Origin: Rhabdornis inornatus
Lineage: Eukaryota > Chordata > Aves > Passeriformes > Rhabdornithidae
Reading direction: 5' to 3'
Assembly (NCBI GenBank): GCA_013397075.1
Contig: VWZS01005930.1
Coordinates: forward strand, 124,579-188,578
DNA length: 64,000 nucleotides
Each line of letters begins with the position of its first letter. The first letter of the stretch is position 1. Of this stretch, positions 10,564 to 22,534 are shown piece after piece. Below the pieces are notes generated by a model. It ran no database searches and was not told the origin of the DNA. It saw only the letters and a program-made list of their open reading frames with translations. The position numbers and the translations under genes were made by a program.

Positions 10564-12373
10564 AAAGACATCAAAGTTGTAAGAAAAACTATACCTTTGA
10601 AGACAAGGCACTGTTTGGAAGCATTTTGTCATAACTTGGAAGATAGTTAATATTGTAGAGACTGAGAGCAGACATTTTTGTATTTTCACAGAGCTAAAGA
10701 TGTATGTGTGTAGAAGGTGTTTGATACTCAATGAGTGTACTCTGTGGAGACTGGGTGTTAGAAAACTGAATTAAGGTTTTTGTACTGGGACATGTCTTGT
10801 GAGAGGGCTTGATCAGATGGGCCATATTCATGGAGAATTTAACTATGCTCCTTTTGTATAATCATTATTTGAACGCTTTACTGCCATTGCTAATGCCCTG
10901 ATGTCACTCACTATATGCCTGTAGAATTAATTTTTATCTACTCAGCTGTAAGAACAGAGTGACGTTTTGCATAAGTGATGCTGCTCAATCTGTGCAGAGA
11001 TATAAGTCCAATGCCAGCTTCCTGGTCGGAAAACCTGTGATGGATGATGGTGTTGCAATGGCCCCCTAAAGGTTTATGACAGGCAGACAAGTGCCAGTGA
11101 TCGTTTAACCTGATACTAGTGTCACCTGAATCAGACCAAAACTGAGACTTTTTAACAGATGAATTTGACCCAACTCCTTCTTCAGTTCATGTAATGAATT
11201 AGAACCATTCTGAATGTAATTAGATTGTTAATCTCATCTCTTTTAAAAAACATTTCAAAACTGGATAAATTGTCTGCTGAATAGGGCTCTTTTTTTTCAC
11301 TGACTAGAGCCTAGATAAATGTGGACTAGACACTGAAGTTTTAGATGATTAGTAGTGTGGCAAATCTGGTTAGCCACAGGCTCTCATTTCACATAAGAGG
11401 CAGGTCTAACCTGAGCATAGGAAAGATTGAAGGGAATTTAGGAATCAGGGGTGATCACTGGTTGCCTCTCTCATTTCCTTTGCTAAATGAATCTTAGTAA
11501 AAGACATAATTTGTCTCCATCTGTAATAAACTTGCTATTCTATATAATAGACTGATTTAGTGTGTAGACTGAGCAAACTATTCCTTGTCACCAGGCAGCA
11601 AAATATTTCTGAAGTTCAATAGATAGTTAAGCAACTTGCAGTTAAAATGAGCCTAAAAACAGTGCATATATCAAAACATTTCCACTGCTACTCTTGCTAT
11701 TTTACTCAGCTTTATGTTGTGTAAGAATCATTTACAGTGTACCTTTTGTCTAAATTACTTTAATGGGCTCCAAGTCCAGATTGCATATAGTAGTATTCAG
11801 TACAGCATGATAGGTGCATTAAAACTCCAGAGAAAAATATAGACTATTTAAGATTATAGTGTCAAGAAGTACATTTTATACTATTTGAGAAATAATGTGT
11901 TGTCGTGCAATTATGGTGTGTATCCTATTATGTGTGTAAAATGCAGAAGTAATTTGATACCCTACAACTAAATTTTATGTACTCTTGCTTTGGAACAGAT
12001 CTGATAGAAATTTTTTTTATTACTGGTTTCACAAACAGTAAGTGTTTTAAAATTTGCAAGCTGATTACGAATTTGTTTCTCCAGCTATGTGAAATATGTT
12101 CTAGTGTAGACTGCAGTGGCGTCTGATCACTGCACTTTCCTCTTATGCCAGCTCTCATTTTTCCTCCTACGTAGATAATTTCACACCCCAACTGCCTGAA
12201 AGAATTGATGGGCTGGACTAAGTGGTCCAAGGGCACTAATAGAGGAATAGGAAGAATTTACATATATATGTTCCCAGAATTTTGAGGGAACAAGGGAGAG
12301 GTGGAGAAAGGAGCAAAGGAAATGTATTTTATTTTTTTTTTTGTAAAGGAAATAAATTTTGAGACAAGTAACT
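10564..12373. other. unassigned AT-rich sequence
   Basis: Single-copy sequence in which I see no gene, RNA or known repeat. A poly-T tract lies near 12331-12342, just before the C-rich array. Confidence 0.35.
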
Positions 12374-12413
12374 CTCGCCTCGCCCCACCCCACCCCGCCC
12401 CACCTCGCCTCGC
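12374..12413 (+). repeat. C-rich pentamer array with G-quadruplex potential
   Basis: Eight pentamers of the form CTCGC or CCCAC/CCCGC follow one another in a roughly mirrored order: CTCGC x2, CCCAC x2, CCCGC, CCCAC, CTCGC x2. At 12383-12401 four CCCC runs are separated by single bases. The minus strand therefore carries four G4 runs with one-base loops, the most stable class of G-quadruplex. The array stops four bases before an N gap, so its true length is unknown. Confidence 0.9.
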
Positions 12414-12417
12414 CGTT

Positions 12418-12421
12418 NNNN
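12418..12421. other. assembly gap, 4 N
   Basis: Four undetermined bases directly beside the C-rich pentamer array. The assembly probably failed inside the array, so the array may be much longer in the genome. Confidence 0.97.
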
Positions 12422-14137
12422 AAAACTACTTTAAAACCAGGCTTTTGATAAGACAGTTACAGATTTGATCTTAAAGACTGATATGGTATTTCTGTCTTAA
12501 ACATTTTAAATTATTTAAATTATTTAAATTATTTGAGGAATATTATTAGAGAATTATCACCAAGTGTCATGGATAATATTGCCATTTATTTCCTCTCAGG
12601 AAGAGTGACCTTGGACATTCCCTTCTTTTCCACTTCTAGAGAATATGGAAGATATGGAGGGAGAAAATTAGAGTCCAATTCTGCTTCTTGGGTTTAGGTA
12701 AACTGTGGTTTTGGGTTTTTTTCAATAGCATAAGTAAAGCATGGCAGGTAAAGTGGTCCTCTAAGGGGGAGTATATTACCGATTAGCCTGACATTCAAAA
12801 CATCTTGCTTTATTATTTTTAGTGTACAAGGAATATGCAAACTCCAAAATTTTCTGTCGGGATAAGAAACATGCTGAGAAGCACAACAGGATACATGCTT
12901 ATAACTGCTCACTGGAAAGCCGCAGCATTCCTTCTTGCCCACTGAATTAAGCTCTGTGTTTTTCTGGAGCCATGCAAATTAAGTACTGTGAAGTGACTGT
13001 TCCCACTCTTTCCCATGTCATGCATTGTCGTTGCATTTCCTTTATATCCTAACAGAAGGATATGGACTTCTAGTGCTATATATTATTACATTTATAAGCA
13101 ACACTTGGAGCTAACAAATGCCCTGTCAGAATTCTGAAGCAGCAATTATCTCCATACTAAAAAGCCATTTCACATTATTAAAAAAAAAAAAATTATAAAT
13201 GTCTGTCCAGTCCTGTCCAGTCTCCTCAGATTACGGCTGGGCATATACAATTTCATCTCTGTATGCCCACCCATATGAAAATTTCAATCCATTTTTAGTC
13301 TGCCTCAGAACATTCAGATTATTTTTGCTAATGCTTGAATTGGACCAAATGTGTGTTACATAAATGACATGTTTTGAATGAATATCCAAACAGTCACTTC
13401 TGTTGCCTTTCAGTTTGATAATTACAAAAATTGCACTTTAAGCTTTTCAGTGTTGAAAACCAAATTCAGTATTTTTCAGGACAGTATGAGAGACCAAAAT
13501 AACAGAATTTTCCATCAGAGTCTATCCAGCTATATCAGGATTTTTGAATTTTCTTTGAATCTGGACTCCAAACCTGAAATTCAGCTAGACTTCTAGGTTT
13601 GCATGTGTATTTTTTTCATCTCTTTCATCTCATTAAAACTTCATTCTTGCTCATTGCAATGTGAGAGAATGTCCTCCTTTTCTGGTTTAGCCCTTGAATG
13701 CAACCATCACAAACCTATATTTCTTTTTGTTTCTTGGGAGGAGGAAATTGGTCATTTACATTTCTGTGAGATCACTGTCAGTTTCAAAGACCTTTCAAAC
13801 TGAGGGTCTGTAGACACAGGAGATGAAAGAAACGAAGCTATTATATTAGACTATTGTATTATACTTCTTCCAACAAATTTTGGCAAAGTTGTCAATGAAA
13901 ACTGTTATTGAAGTGAAGAAAACAGGGAGTTAGCTACTGCCAGAACCTTTTCTTACCTGACAAAGTAATTCCCTTCATCCCCATTATTAGTATGATTGTT
14001 TGATTGTTTAATTGTTTAATGATATTCCTTTTCCCAATGGTAAAATCATTTCTCAGACTTATATAAGAGGAAAAATATACATACAAGCACACAAATTTGC
14101 ATATATGCATGCAAATATCTTCAGGGCAGAAGTCAAG
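12422..14137. other. unassigned AT-rich sequence
   Basis: No gene is recognised. It includes three perfect copies of the 9-mer AAATTATTT at 12508-12534 and an A-run near 13180-13191. Open frames here stay below about 90 codons and have no family resemblance that I can see. Confidence 0.35.
12508..12534 (+). repeat. (AAATTATTT)3 tandem repeat
   Basis: Three perfect head-to-tail copies of a 9-bp A/T unit. Confidence 0.9.
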
Positions 14138-14456
14138 AAGATGGACAGACTCCTTTTCATGGTGGCCAGTGGCAGGACAAGGTGCAATGGGCACAAACTA
14201 AAACTCAAGAAGTTTCATTTCAATACTGAAGGAGGGGAAACTTCTTTACTTTGAGGGTGATTGGGCACTGGTTAGTCAGAAAGGCTGTGGAGTTTCCTTC
14301 TCTAGAGAAGTTCAAAATCTGCAGGGATGTGATTCTGTCCAACCTTCCCTAGGTGAGCCTGCCTTAGCAGCAGGGTTGGACTAGATGAGGTCCAAAGGTC
14401 CTTTCCAACCCCAACCATTCTGTGATTCTGTGATTCTGTGGTTCTGTGATTCTGTG
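14138..14456 (+). mobile_element. CR1 LINE tail with five terminal octamers
   Basis: Plus-strand CR1 3' end. It contains the typical late ORF2/3' block (GGCAATGGGCACAAACT-like, then CTTTACTTTGAGGGTGA, then GGTTGGACTAGATGA) and ends in five 8-bp units: ATTCTGTG at 14417, 14425 and 14433, GTTCTGTG at 14441, and ATTCTGTG at 14449-14456. This octamer tail is diagnostic of CR1 and marks the exact 3' end. The copy is about 320 bp, 5'-truncated and non-coding. No target duplication is visible, as is usual for CR1. Confidence 0.95.
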
Positions 14457-17400
14457 AAAATGGGCAAAAGTTTGATGGAAGATATTTTTTTTCTTCAGAC
14501 AGGGCTAGTGGAATTAACCTTACAGGATGCAAATATTTTGAAGTGTTAGAAACACCTTTAAAGATAAAGCCAGACAGCTAGGGAGCTAGGGAGCATAAAC
14601 TTTGGTACAAATAACAGCTAACCCTATGATTTAAGTTATAATCTAAGCCAAGTTTTATTTCAAGTGCCTTGAAATGGATTTGGAGCCATGTGAGAGAAAT
14701 CCTGCTCGACAGACTCTAACTTTCAACATGGAAATGTTTGATTTTGCTAATATAGAATTGTGTGAATTGAAGCAATAAATGTGGTAATTAGTGGCCTGGC
14801 CTAGAATTTGTCAGTTCTTGAAGTCCAGTTCAGCCCAAGTTGAAGTTCACTTAGATGATAAAGCTTATTAGGACTCTTTCGGTATTTCATTAATCTTTCC
14901 CTAGGAGTTAAAAAGAAAGTTAAGACTGAAGAGGAATCCAAGATCCCCAAAACTGGAGACAAGAGTAACTTATCTTTTCCATACACTGTTTCAACATTTT
15001 GTATTGAAATGTGGACGGGATAGGAAGGAAAGGAAACCTGAACTTGTCTTTAAGGGAAAATACATACTTCCATTTCTTTATAAAGGCAGTCCTTACTAGG
15101 AATAAAGACACTGCAGAACTGTGTAGTGTAATTATAAAGGAATTCTACAGCATGTATTTCACTTTCTAAAATACCTTATCTAAAGTGTCTGAATAGTACC
15201 ACATCATAAATCAGAAAATGAAAAAAAAAAAACCAGCAAAAAGTTTCCACACTTGTTCTACTTTAAAAGGGCCTTAGTGCAGACAGAGTAACTCACCCAA
15301 TTTATCGACTTCTATCAATAAGTTACTGGGCAATAGAGGACACATACTCATCTTTTTCGCTACAAAATAATGAAGGAATTTTAATTCAATTGTGCTTTAG
15401 AGCTAAACTCAGAAGTAGTTTACATCTATATGCCAGAGCTCAAAAATTCTGATTAATTCTGAGACCTCAGATGCCCAGGCTAAAGATAATAATGGATCCT
15501 ACCTTTCATTTTTTAAAAATTCCCTTTAGAAACACAAGAAGCATCAACTGTCAAAAAAACGTTTAGAGAAAAGCTCATATCACAGAAAGCACTAGACTGG
15601 ATTGCAACTAATTTAATCAAAGGAACAAATTTTAAAATCTGTAGGTAATCTCTACAGATTTTGTAAAATTATAAAATGCTGCAGGAGATAAAAATTAAGA
15701 GATAACAGTGGGTGACCAGAAAGCTGTGATTAACTCATTAGTCATGAAAGTCAGGCACCTGTGGCTTGCAGCAGTCATGCTAGTTTCTTCCCTTAATCCA
15801 AGACAAAACCTGTGCAAATGTCTTTAGGAACTGTGGTTGATTTTCTGAAGTCCTAGCTAAAAGCTATTACGTATATTTTTCCATGTTTTAACGGAAAAGT
15901 CTCTCTCTGCCAAAACATTGCTCTAGTGAAAATTGTATTGAGCTGAGATTAAAACATTTCCCTGAAATTCATGCGCTTGATAAAATTTCAGACAGGATTA
16001 AAGACATAGAATAAGTCCTTTCAGTGAACTCCACTGTGAGCTTACTGAAATGTTTTTCAGTTGACTGTTAATATTTATTCATGCTAAAGTAATCAGAATG
16101 CTAACCCAAATTTGCTATGGCCTTTTAATAATTAAATTAATTACTAAACTTCTGAAATACTATAAAAATAAAAATACTTAATATAAAACAAATCAGATAT
16201 TTCTGTAGGAAATGCTGTCTATCCCATCCTACACGAAATTAAAGAAAAGTTTAAGTAGATATGAGGTTTGATGAATTTTACTTGATTAAATTAGCAATAT
16301 AAATCATGCCAGACATGTCCTAAAATTGGGAAGATTTAAAATTGTATTTAAATGTGAGAGCAATACTTAAAAGACTTGTTGCTAAGTAAGAAATATTTGT
16401 TTAAATGGTACTTTAAAATTTGACAGTCTCAGCACTTTTCAGTTTCATTTAAAGCAATGAATATGCAACTGTTTCTGTTGTAGCTTACAGCTGGTGAAAT
16501 AAGCTGCTACATATATAAGACACTTCCAGTCAAAAAATTATTTAAACAGAGAGGATGATGACGTCATGCCAGTACTTTCTGTGGGCTCGCAGCTGAGTGC
16601 CAGCCTGTAATTCTTGGAGCATTAGAGACAGATTTGATAGATTCTGAAGCCTAAGAGGGAACCTGAATATGGCTGTAGTGACAAGAGCATGGCCCAATAT
16701 TACATCTCTATCCATGTTTTCCTTCAAAAAATCTGTATTAGACATGCATGTTCCTTGAGAAAGGGCATGGAGCTACCAAAGACATTGCAATACAAAAAGA
16801 ATACTGAAAACAAATGGTGCACAGCATAGGAGACAGAGATGGTCCTGAAATATCAAAATGTTTAAGACAAAGTGGTTTAATATCTAAAATGACATTCAGA
16901 CCTCACTAAATAAGAAAGTAATTGAAGAAATTTCATCTTGTAGAAGAAAGCATTTTGCAGCACTACTAAACAGACTTCTATATAATAGGAGAGTTTTATG
17001 CCATCAGAGGAATTTAAGCTTAAAAATGTATAGAAGAGGTTTAATTATTAGATTGCTTTTTGCATGGCTTATTTAGTGCTTTACATTGTAAAACTGTTTA
17101 TGGGGAAGTCCCATTCTCTGTAGATTGAGCTCACAGCGTACATCAAGTGGCATGCATCTTTCTTTCATAGGCATTTATTTCAAGAGTGCGTTGTAATACT
17201 AGTACTGGGCTTTTCAAATAGCCTTCTCCCATCTCCTGCTTAAGTATTATCCCTAGGGTATAATTCAGAATGTAATCCATTGTTTCCACCACAAAGCATT
17301 GAATGAGTTATCTTATTGTTTCACATCCACAAATTTAAAGTAAGAGATGATAACTGTACTGTAAGCAGGGAATTTCTTTGAAGGGACTGAAAAATATTTT

Positions 17401-18050
17401 TTGTAGGATTTAAAAATGAATCTATCCAATTGAAACATAGTGGTGATGAATTTCAGCCTCTACTGAAAAACTATGGAGATGAGGTAATTATTACTCATGT
17501 TTTTTTCTCTTATTTCATGCATCTTTCTTTGTACATAAGCAAGACATGTATTGCTCACTGAAATATTTCTGATTTTCTTTTTGTACATAATGAATAAAGT
17601 AAGGTTTGCCTCAGTTTCTTTACTCATTAGTGATTTTGCAGATTTTCAAGTATTCAACACCCCCACAGACAGTCTGACTTAGGGCTTCAACCCAGAGGGA
17701 CTCAGAATGATATCCAGTGATAGAAAAAGAAGTTCCTCTCCTGATGGCTTAGAGAATAAATGAGGTGAAGTAAATTTCAGAACTGCAACTGTTTCTTATC
17801 CCTTCTATTAATGACACTAACTGGTTCCACTGCCATACTTCTCTCCAAGGGCAGGCCGAGAAGCTATGGGTACGCTTTGAAGGATCAAGACCTTTAATAT
17901 AGTACCTTTCAAACCTGGTCTATATCTTTGTATCAAAACACAGAAAACACACTTTTTCTGACTTCAGTTGGAAATTTTCCATTTACTTATTTTGTATATC
18001 AATGTCTGTTGACTCCTGGATTTAATAAAGATTGTAAGAACTAATTGGAT
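14457..18050. other. unassigned AT-rich sequence
   Basis: Single-copy AT-rich DNA without recognisable genes or repeats. A consensus CRE palindrome near a TATA-like stretch is listed separately (16509-16566). Confidence 0.35.
16509..16566 (-). promoter_or_regulatory. CRE palindrome plus TATA-like stretch
   Basis: TGACGTCA, the full-consensus cAMP-response element bound by CREB/ATF factors, is at 16559-16566. About 40 bp further on, reading the minus strand, is TATATATG (around 16510-16517). The order CRE then TATA would suit leftward transcription. No transcript or coding exon is visible downstream, so promoter activity is an inference from motifs only. Confidence 0.25.
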
Positions 18051-18510
18051 CTTATATATAGGTCGGTAGCAGCGACCTCAAACTTAATATTAAAATACTA
18101 CTGGAGCATTCCCAAGGAAGAGTAAACCTGGAAATGAAACTCAAGGTAATTTTAGTACGGAGGTCGTACAAAAGAGGATATTTGTTTGAAGGCCTTCAGG
18201 AGCAGCTATGGAAAAATGACCACAAAAGCCCACCCCCAGGGTGGTTTGTAGCTTTCAGGAATTTAGCATAATTGATAAAAAAACACCAGTTAGGAGGACA
18301 AGTGGTGATGAAATTGCCCCCAGGTCAAGCCCCTTCTCTGGAGCCCCCCTTGAGCACAAGTTGTACTTTGTCCATGAGAATGTATCTCCAAGAGTTGTTC
18401 TGGGCCTTGGTTCCCAGGAAGAACCAAGACAGCACTGGAGCCTTGTACCCACTGGGGCTTGGAGCTCTGGAGTTTGTTTTGTATTTCTGCCTGGGGAAAG
18501 ACCATAGAAA
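18051..18510 (+). mobile_element. possible LTR-retroelement-derived segment
   Basis: This stretch differs from its neighbours: it is GC-richer, has C-rich and G-rich blocks, and carries overlapping open frames of about 88-105 codons on both strands. It opens with a TATATATA stretch and a perfect 6-bp stem hairpin (AGGTCG, loop GTAGCAG, CGACCT; 18060-18078). Its texture resembles avian LTR elements, but I cannot find paired TG...CA termini or target duplications. It may equally be another dispersed repeat. Confidence 0.3.
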
Positions 18511-19146
18511 AGTAATGGAAAATCCAGTCGCTAATACAACAGACTACAGACATACAAATATATCTGTGAAGAATACAGAAAACATATAAAAGAAAAAAAG
18601 GCAAAACTCAAACAGCATCAAAATCATTACGATTTTTTTTCTTTTATGGATGCATCTATGTTGTGAGAATATTACTTTTTTAGGCTTGAAATTGCTGATA
18701 TTGTATGTGTGTATTATAAATTAATGTATATTTGTATTTAGAAAGGTTTATTTTTTATAATGTGCATTTTTATGCAATATATCTTAATAATTAATTCTTA
18801 GATTGGAAGGACTTTGATTAAATATAATGTCTGCCCATTCAATTGTTCTACAATAGCAAACGTATTTCGGGATTTAATTCTGAACTGGGTTTGATTTAAC
18901 CTTGACAGTCAACCATAATAAAAGTAAGAATCTACTCTAAATTTGAAGATATATAAGAAGTTTTCTATGGAATTCAAACTGAACTTCAAATGTGTTTTTA
19001 TTTTGCAAGTGACTGCTCAATATTTATTATATTAAAATGCATAAATACTTTCATACTTTCCATATTGAGAATGTTCTGTGTAATGAGAATCCTGGATTAA
19101 ACAGTTTTACAGGAATTAAAACATGGGCTGTTAATCAGCTATGATT

Positions 19147-19585
19147 TCATTGTCCTTCTTGCATTAACTCCAGCCTGGACATGGCAATTAAAATCAGTGA
19201 ACAACAGAAACTGCAGAATCGCTCCAAGACCTTGTTTACTCTGCTGTTTTTCCCGTGTAAGTAATGCTTGAGGGATGAGAAGGAATCTGTTCCATTTCTC
19301 CGTGGCACTATTTCCACAGGCTCCATGGTGTGGAGATCAAAGATGCCATTCTCCATGCTAAAGGCTGAAATTAGTTTTTTTGTGAGTCTCCACATTTTGG
19401 CACAATTTTTTTTTAACAGACTTGTGTAGGATTAGCATATAGGCCCGAATAGCTGTCCCACAAAATTGCAATATTTCCTCGTGATAGTGATGGAAGATGG
19501 TCATTTTTCTTTTCACTGGTACAGGAGTATTTTTGTCAAGCACCAATTTTTTGTCAAGTGTCAAATTTTTATTTTGTAGCACCAA
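19147..19585 (-). pseudogene. possible decayed coding segment, unknown family
   Basis: Two minus-strand open frames (19358-19585 and 19147-19395) overlap at a run of nine T at 19406-19414. A single indel in that homopolymer would merge them into one frame of roughly 140 codons. The predicted peptides have ordinary composition with no signal peptide or membrane segment, and I do not recognise a domain. It could be a remnant of an old transposon or retrocopy, or a coincidence of two chance frames. Confidence 0.2.
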
Positions 19586-20446
19586 ATCTTATTTCTCTTT
19601 TTTCCACTAACATTAACTTTTAAACATTCTCATTCTGGTCTGGTGTTGTAATGCTTCCTCTCCTGAATACTGCTGAGGCCTGGATATTGTGAGATTTCTC
19701 TAGTTTTTCCATTGCCATTGACTTTACAGGCTTAGAAACATTAATTAGCGTAACTTCGTGATAATTTTATAAAGTGGCATCGATTGCCCTTGGATTTCAA
19801 GGGCATGTGTTTGGTCATGGCCAAGTTTGAGCCAGGTGTGTCAAGACAATGTAACAGATTATTTAAGGTTTTATAAAAGTATTGCAGCATTTAAATCTTC
19901 TTGACAGATTATCTGGAATATCTAGAAACTGCTCTTCTGGAATAACATCTAAGTATTTTGCTGATGTGATCATTTGAACTATGGGACCAAAAAGGAGTAG
20001 AAATAATACAGCATATAGCAGTATAGCAGCTTTTCATACCCTGTACACACATCCACCCCATTTGGTTTTCTGTTTAGCCTTAAAAATCTCTGTCTATGGG
20101 TGGCATTAGTAATATTGGTTGATAGAAGTTGTGTAACACACTCCTTCTTGCACTGGTCTTTTTAGCTGCTAATTTAGTTTGTCTTCATCTTTTTTCTCTG
20201 ACAGAGACTTAAAATGTGTTTTTCAGTTCAAATGTGAGTTTATAGTGTAGGGTTTTTTTTGTTTGTTTCTTTATTTTTTTCTTTTTTGTTATTTTCTGTA
20301 TTGATTTCTATTTCATTGATCTTTGAGGGCGTGTTTTTTTGGTTTTTTTCTTCTATTGTCAGCACAAGAATTGTGGCCTAGTGGTGTAGGCTTCTAAAAT
20401 GTAAGATTTTTTTAAAACGTTACAAGTTTTACTCTTAAATATTGTT

Positions 20447-20465
20447 CCCCATGCCCCACCCCCCC
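20447..20465 (-). other. weak G-quadruplex candidate
   Basis: C4-ATG-C4-A-C7 on the plus strand gives a minus-strand G-rich tract that can be split into four runs of at least three G. It is isolated and not beside a gap or repeat. Confidence 0.4.
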
Positions 20466-22534
20466 AAGACTGGGTGAGATCTGTGTCCCTCTGTGCAAAT
20501 TTCACAGGTCATTTGTGAGAAAGCTGCTTCAGACTCCAAGCCTATTTCTATGTCTCATCCTCAATCCTTATAAACTTCAGGTTCTTTATCTGTTCTTTCC
20601 ACTTATCACTCCTACAATGGTTTACAATTTTTGCCTTTAAAATCAGATGGTTATCTTTTCATTGTCACTATATTGTTTTTGTTCAAAGCACTATATGACT
20701 GGTGTACACTGCTAAAAATCTATTTTGGCGTCTGGGTGTGAGCTACATCTGTTGAAACAGATTTTCAATCAGAGCAGTGAATTTCCATGAAATATGCTAT
20801 AGTGAGAGCTCTTAACCCTACATGCTTATTATCACCAATGCCTGAGTAGATTTTTTTGCTGTTCTCATTGATGTCAAGTGGGTAACTGTCTCCTTCCATC
20901 ATCTCTTTTGAGAAGTCATGTATTTCTGTTACAGCCCAATGATGAATATTAGACTAGTTTATTTCTAGCAGTACTAGATTTTTTTTTTTTTTTTTTTGCG
21001 GAACTCAGCTTACATAAAACTTTGATATGGAATGAGAGTCCAAAAATGCTCTCTTCAAAACATCCATTTTAACTTTTTTTTTTCTCTAGCTGCTATTTCT
21101 AAGAGGTTAAGTAGTCCTGCTGTTACATTACCAAGCTAGAAATGGGAAGTTGTAGTAAAAAGGGGGTACTTAGTGAGCTGCAGCTTAGTGACACAGAAAA
21201 TGTGCATTCTGCATTAGAGAGAATAAATATTTGATAGATTGTAGAGGACTAAGAAAAAGAAGATGACTGAGATAAGAATAAAAGCCTGAATTGTGTTTTT
21301 TAGTGTATGTTTTTTGTATGGAGTTATTTGAGGGCCAAGTGTTTGCCTAAAATGTTTCTGTAGAAATCAGTAGATGAATTTAGCTTGCTGCAGTCTAAGT
21401 ATGGTAGTAATAGAAAATAGTTTTTAACCTACACTGTTCAAACTTTTTGAAGTTTATCCTTTTTGTCCTTTTTATAAAAAAATAAGATTATATTATTTCT
21501 GTTGAAAGGAAGGTATGCCGAAAATGAGAGACTCTTGTTTCTGCTATATGACATGGCCTCTTTAAATTAGTTTCCCAAAGACAATGATTTCCCTTTCTAA
21601 AAATAATGAAGAGGAATTGACATGCTTTCTAGTTTCCAGCTCAGTCAGGAAAAGGCTATGTTCATTTTTATTTCTGCAAAAATTATTTTATAATTTCTTT
21701 TTAATCTGAATTGAAAATTAATTGATACTTAGGTGCAGTTCAATCAGTGTTAGGAGGGCAGTGTTAATAACTTAGGTTGTGCTATTGGATTATAGAATGT
21801 AGTAACATTTTCTTTTGTTATTCTAAAGACTTTTTCCCCCGTAGTTCAGAATATTTTCCATTGCAGTTTTACAGATATTGAGGTCCTGGGTCAGCTACTT
21901 ACAGTACTTAGCTGAAAGAGGATAATTTCTGATGGCCTCTCATGATTAAATGCATCTTAAAAATCCTGTTTGAAAACTCTCCAGTATTTCCTTTAATTAC
22001 ACTGATTTTTATTTTTTCTTTTTTAGTTATCAGTCTTAATACATGATCCAATCTGCTTATCTGCTTCACTCCTGAATATTTCTGAGATGTTTGAGAAATG
22101 ATTGTCTACTTGCACAAGAACAGACAGATACACTAGAGGAAAGGCAATACTAAGTTTATTAGAAAATCCTTTCTACTTCTGAAGCAGTACCAGTCAGAAG
22201 ATTTTCTTGAAGAGAGCAAAGAATAGAGCAAATGATTAATTCTTTTGTTTCAGAGCATTTACTGATCAGTTTAGGTTCAATGGAATTTTCTCAGGTTTTT
22301 ATTGGCGTGTGTTTAAAAATCACTTACATTATTGGAAATTTTTATTGTGTACATACTTAGTAGCATGGCATCGGTGCAAACAAGGGTATAGATCATATGA
22401 AAGTATTCACATTATTAAAAAAAAAGATTTTATATTTAAACAGTCTTGGTACTTAGTTAATTAAGATACATATGGTTTAGAAATATTATTTAATTACTAT
22501 ATCAGTGGAGAAGGAAGGGTTACAGGCATCATTT

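Larger units (their letters stand above)
18511..22534. other. unassigned AT-rich sequence with homopolymers
   Basis: Mostly T-rich single-copy DNA. It contains a 19-T run at 20979-20997, a C-rich G-quadruplex candidate at 20447-20465, and a broken minus-strand open frame at 19147-19585 (listed separately). No named gene is found. Confidence 0.35.

Noticed and set aside
10185..10731. Minus-strand open frames of 129 and 143 codons rich in Tyr, Phe, Ser, Ile and Leu
   Set aside because: They are translations of the compound microsatellite and owe their length to the absence of stop codons in the repeat unit.
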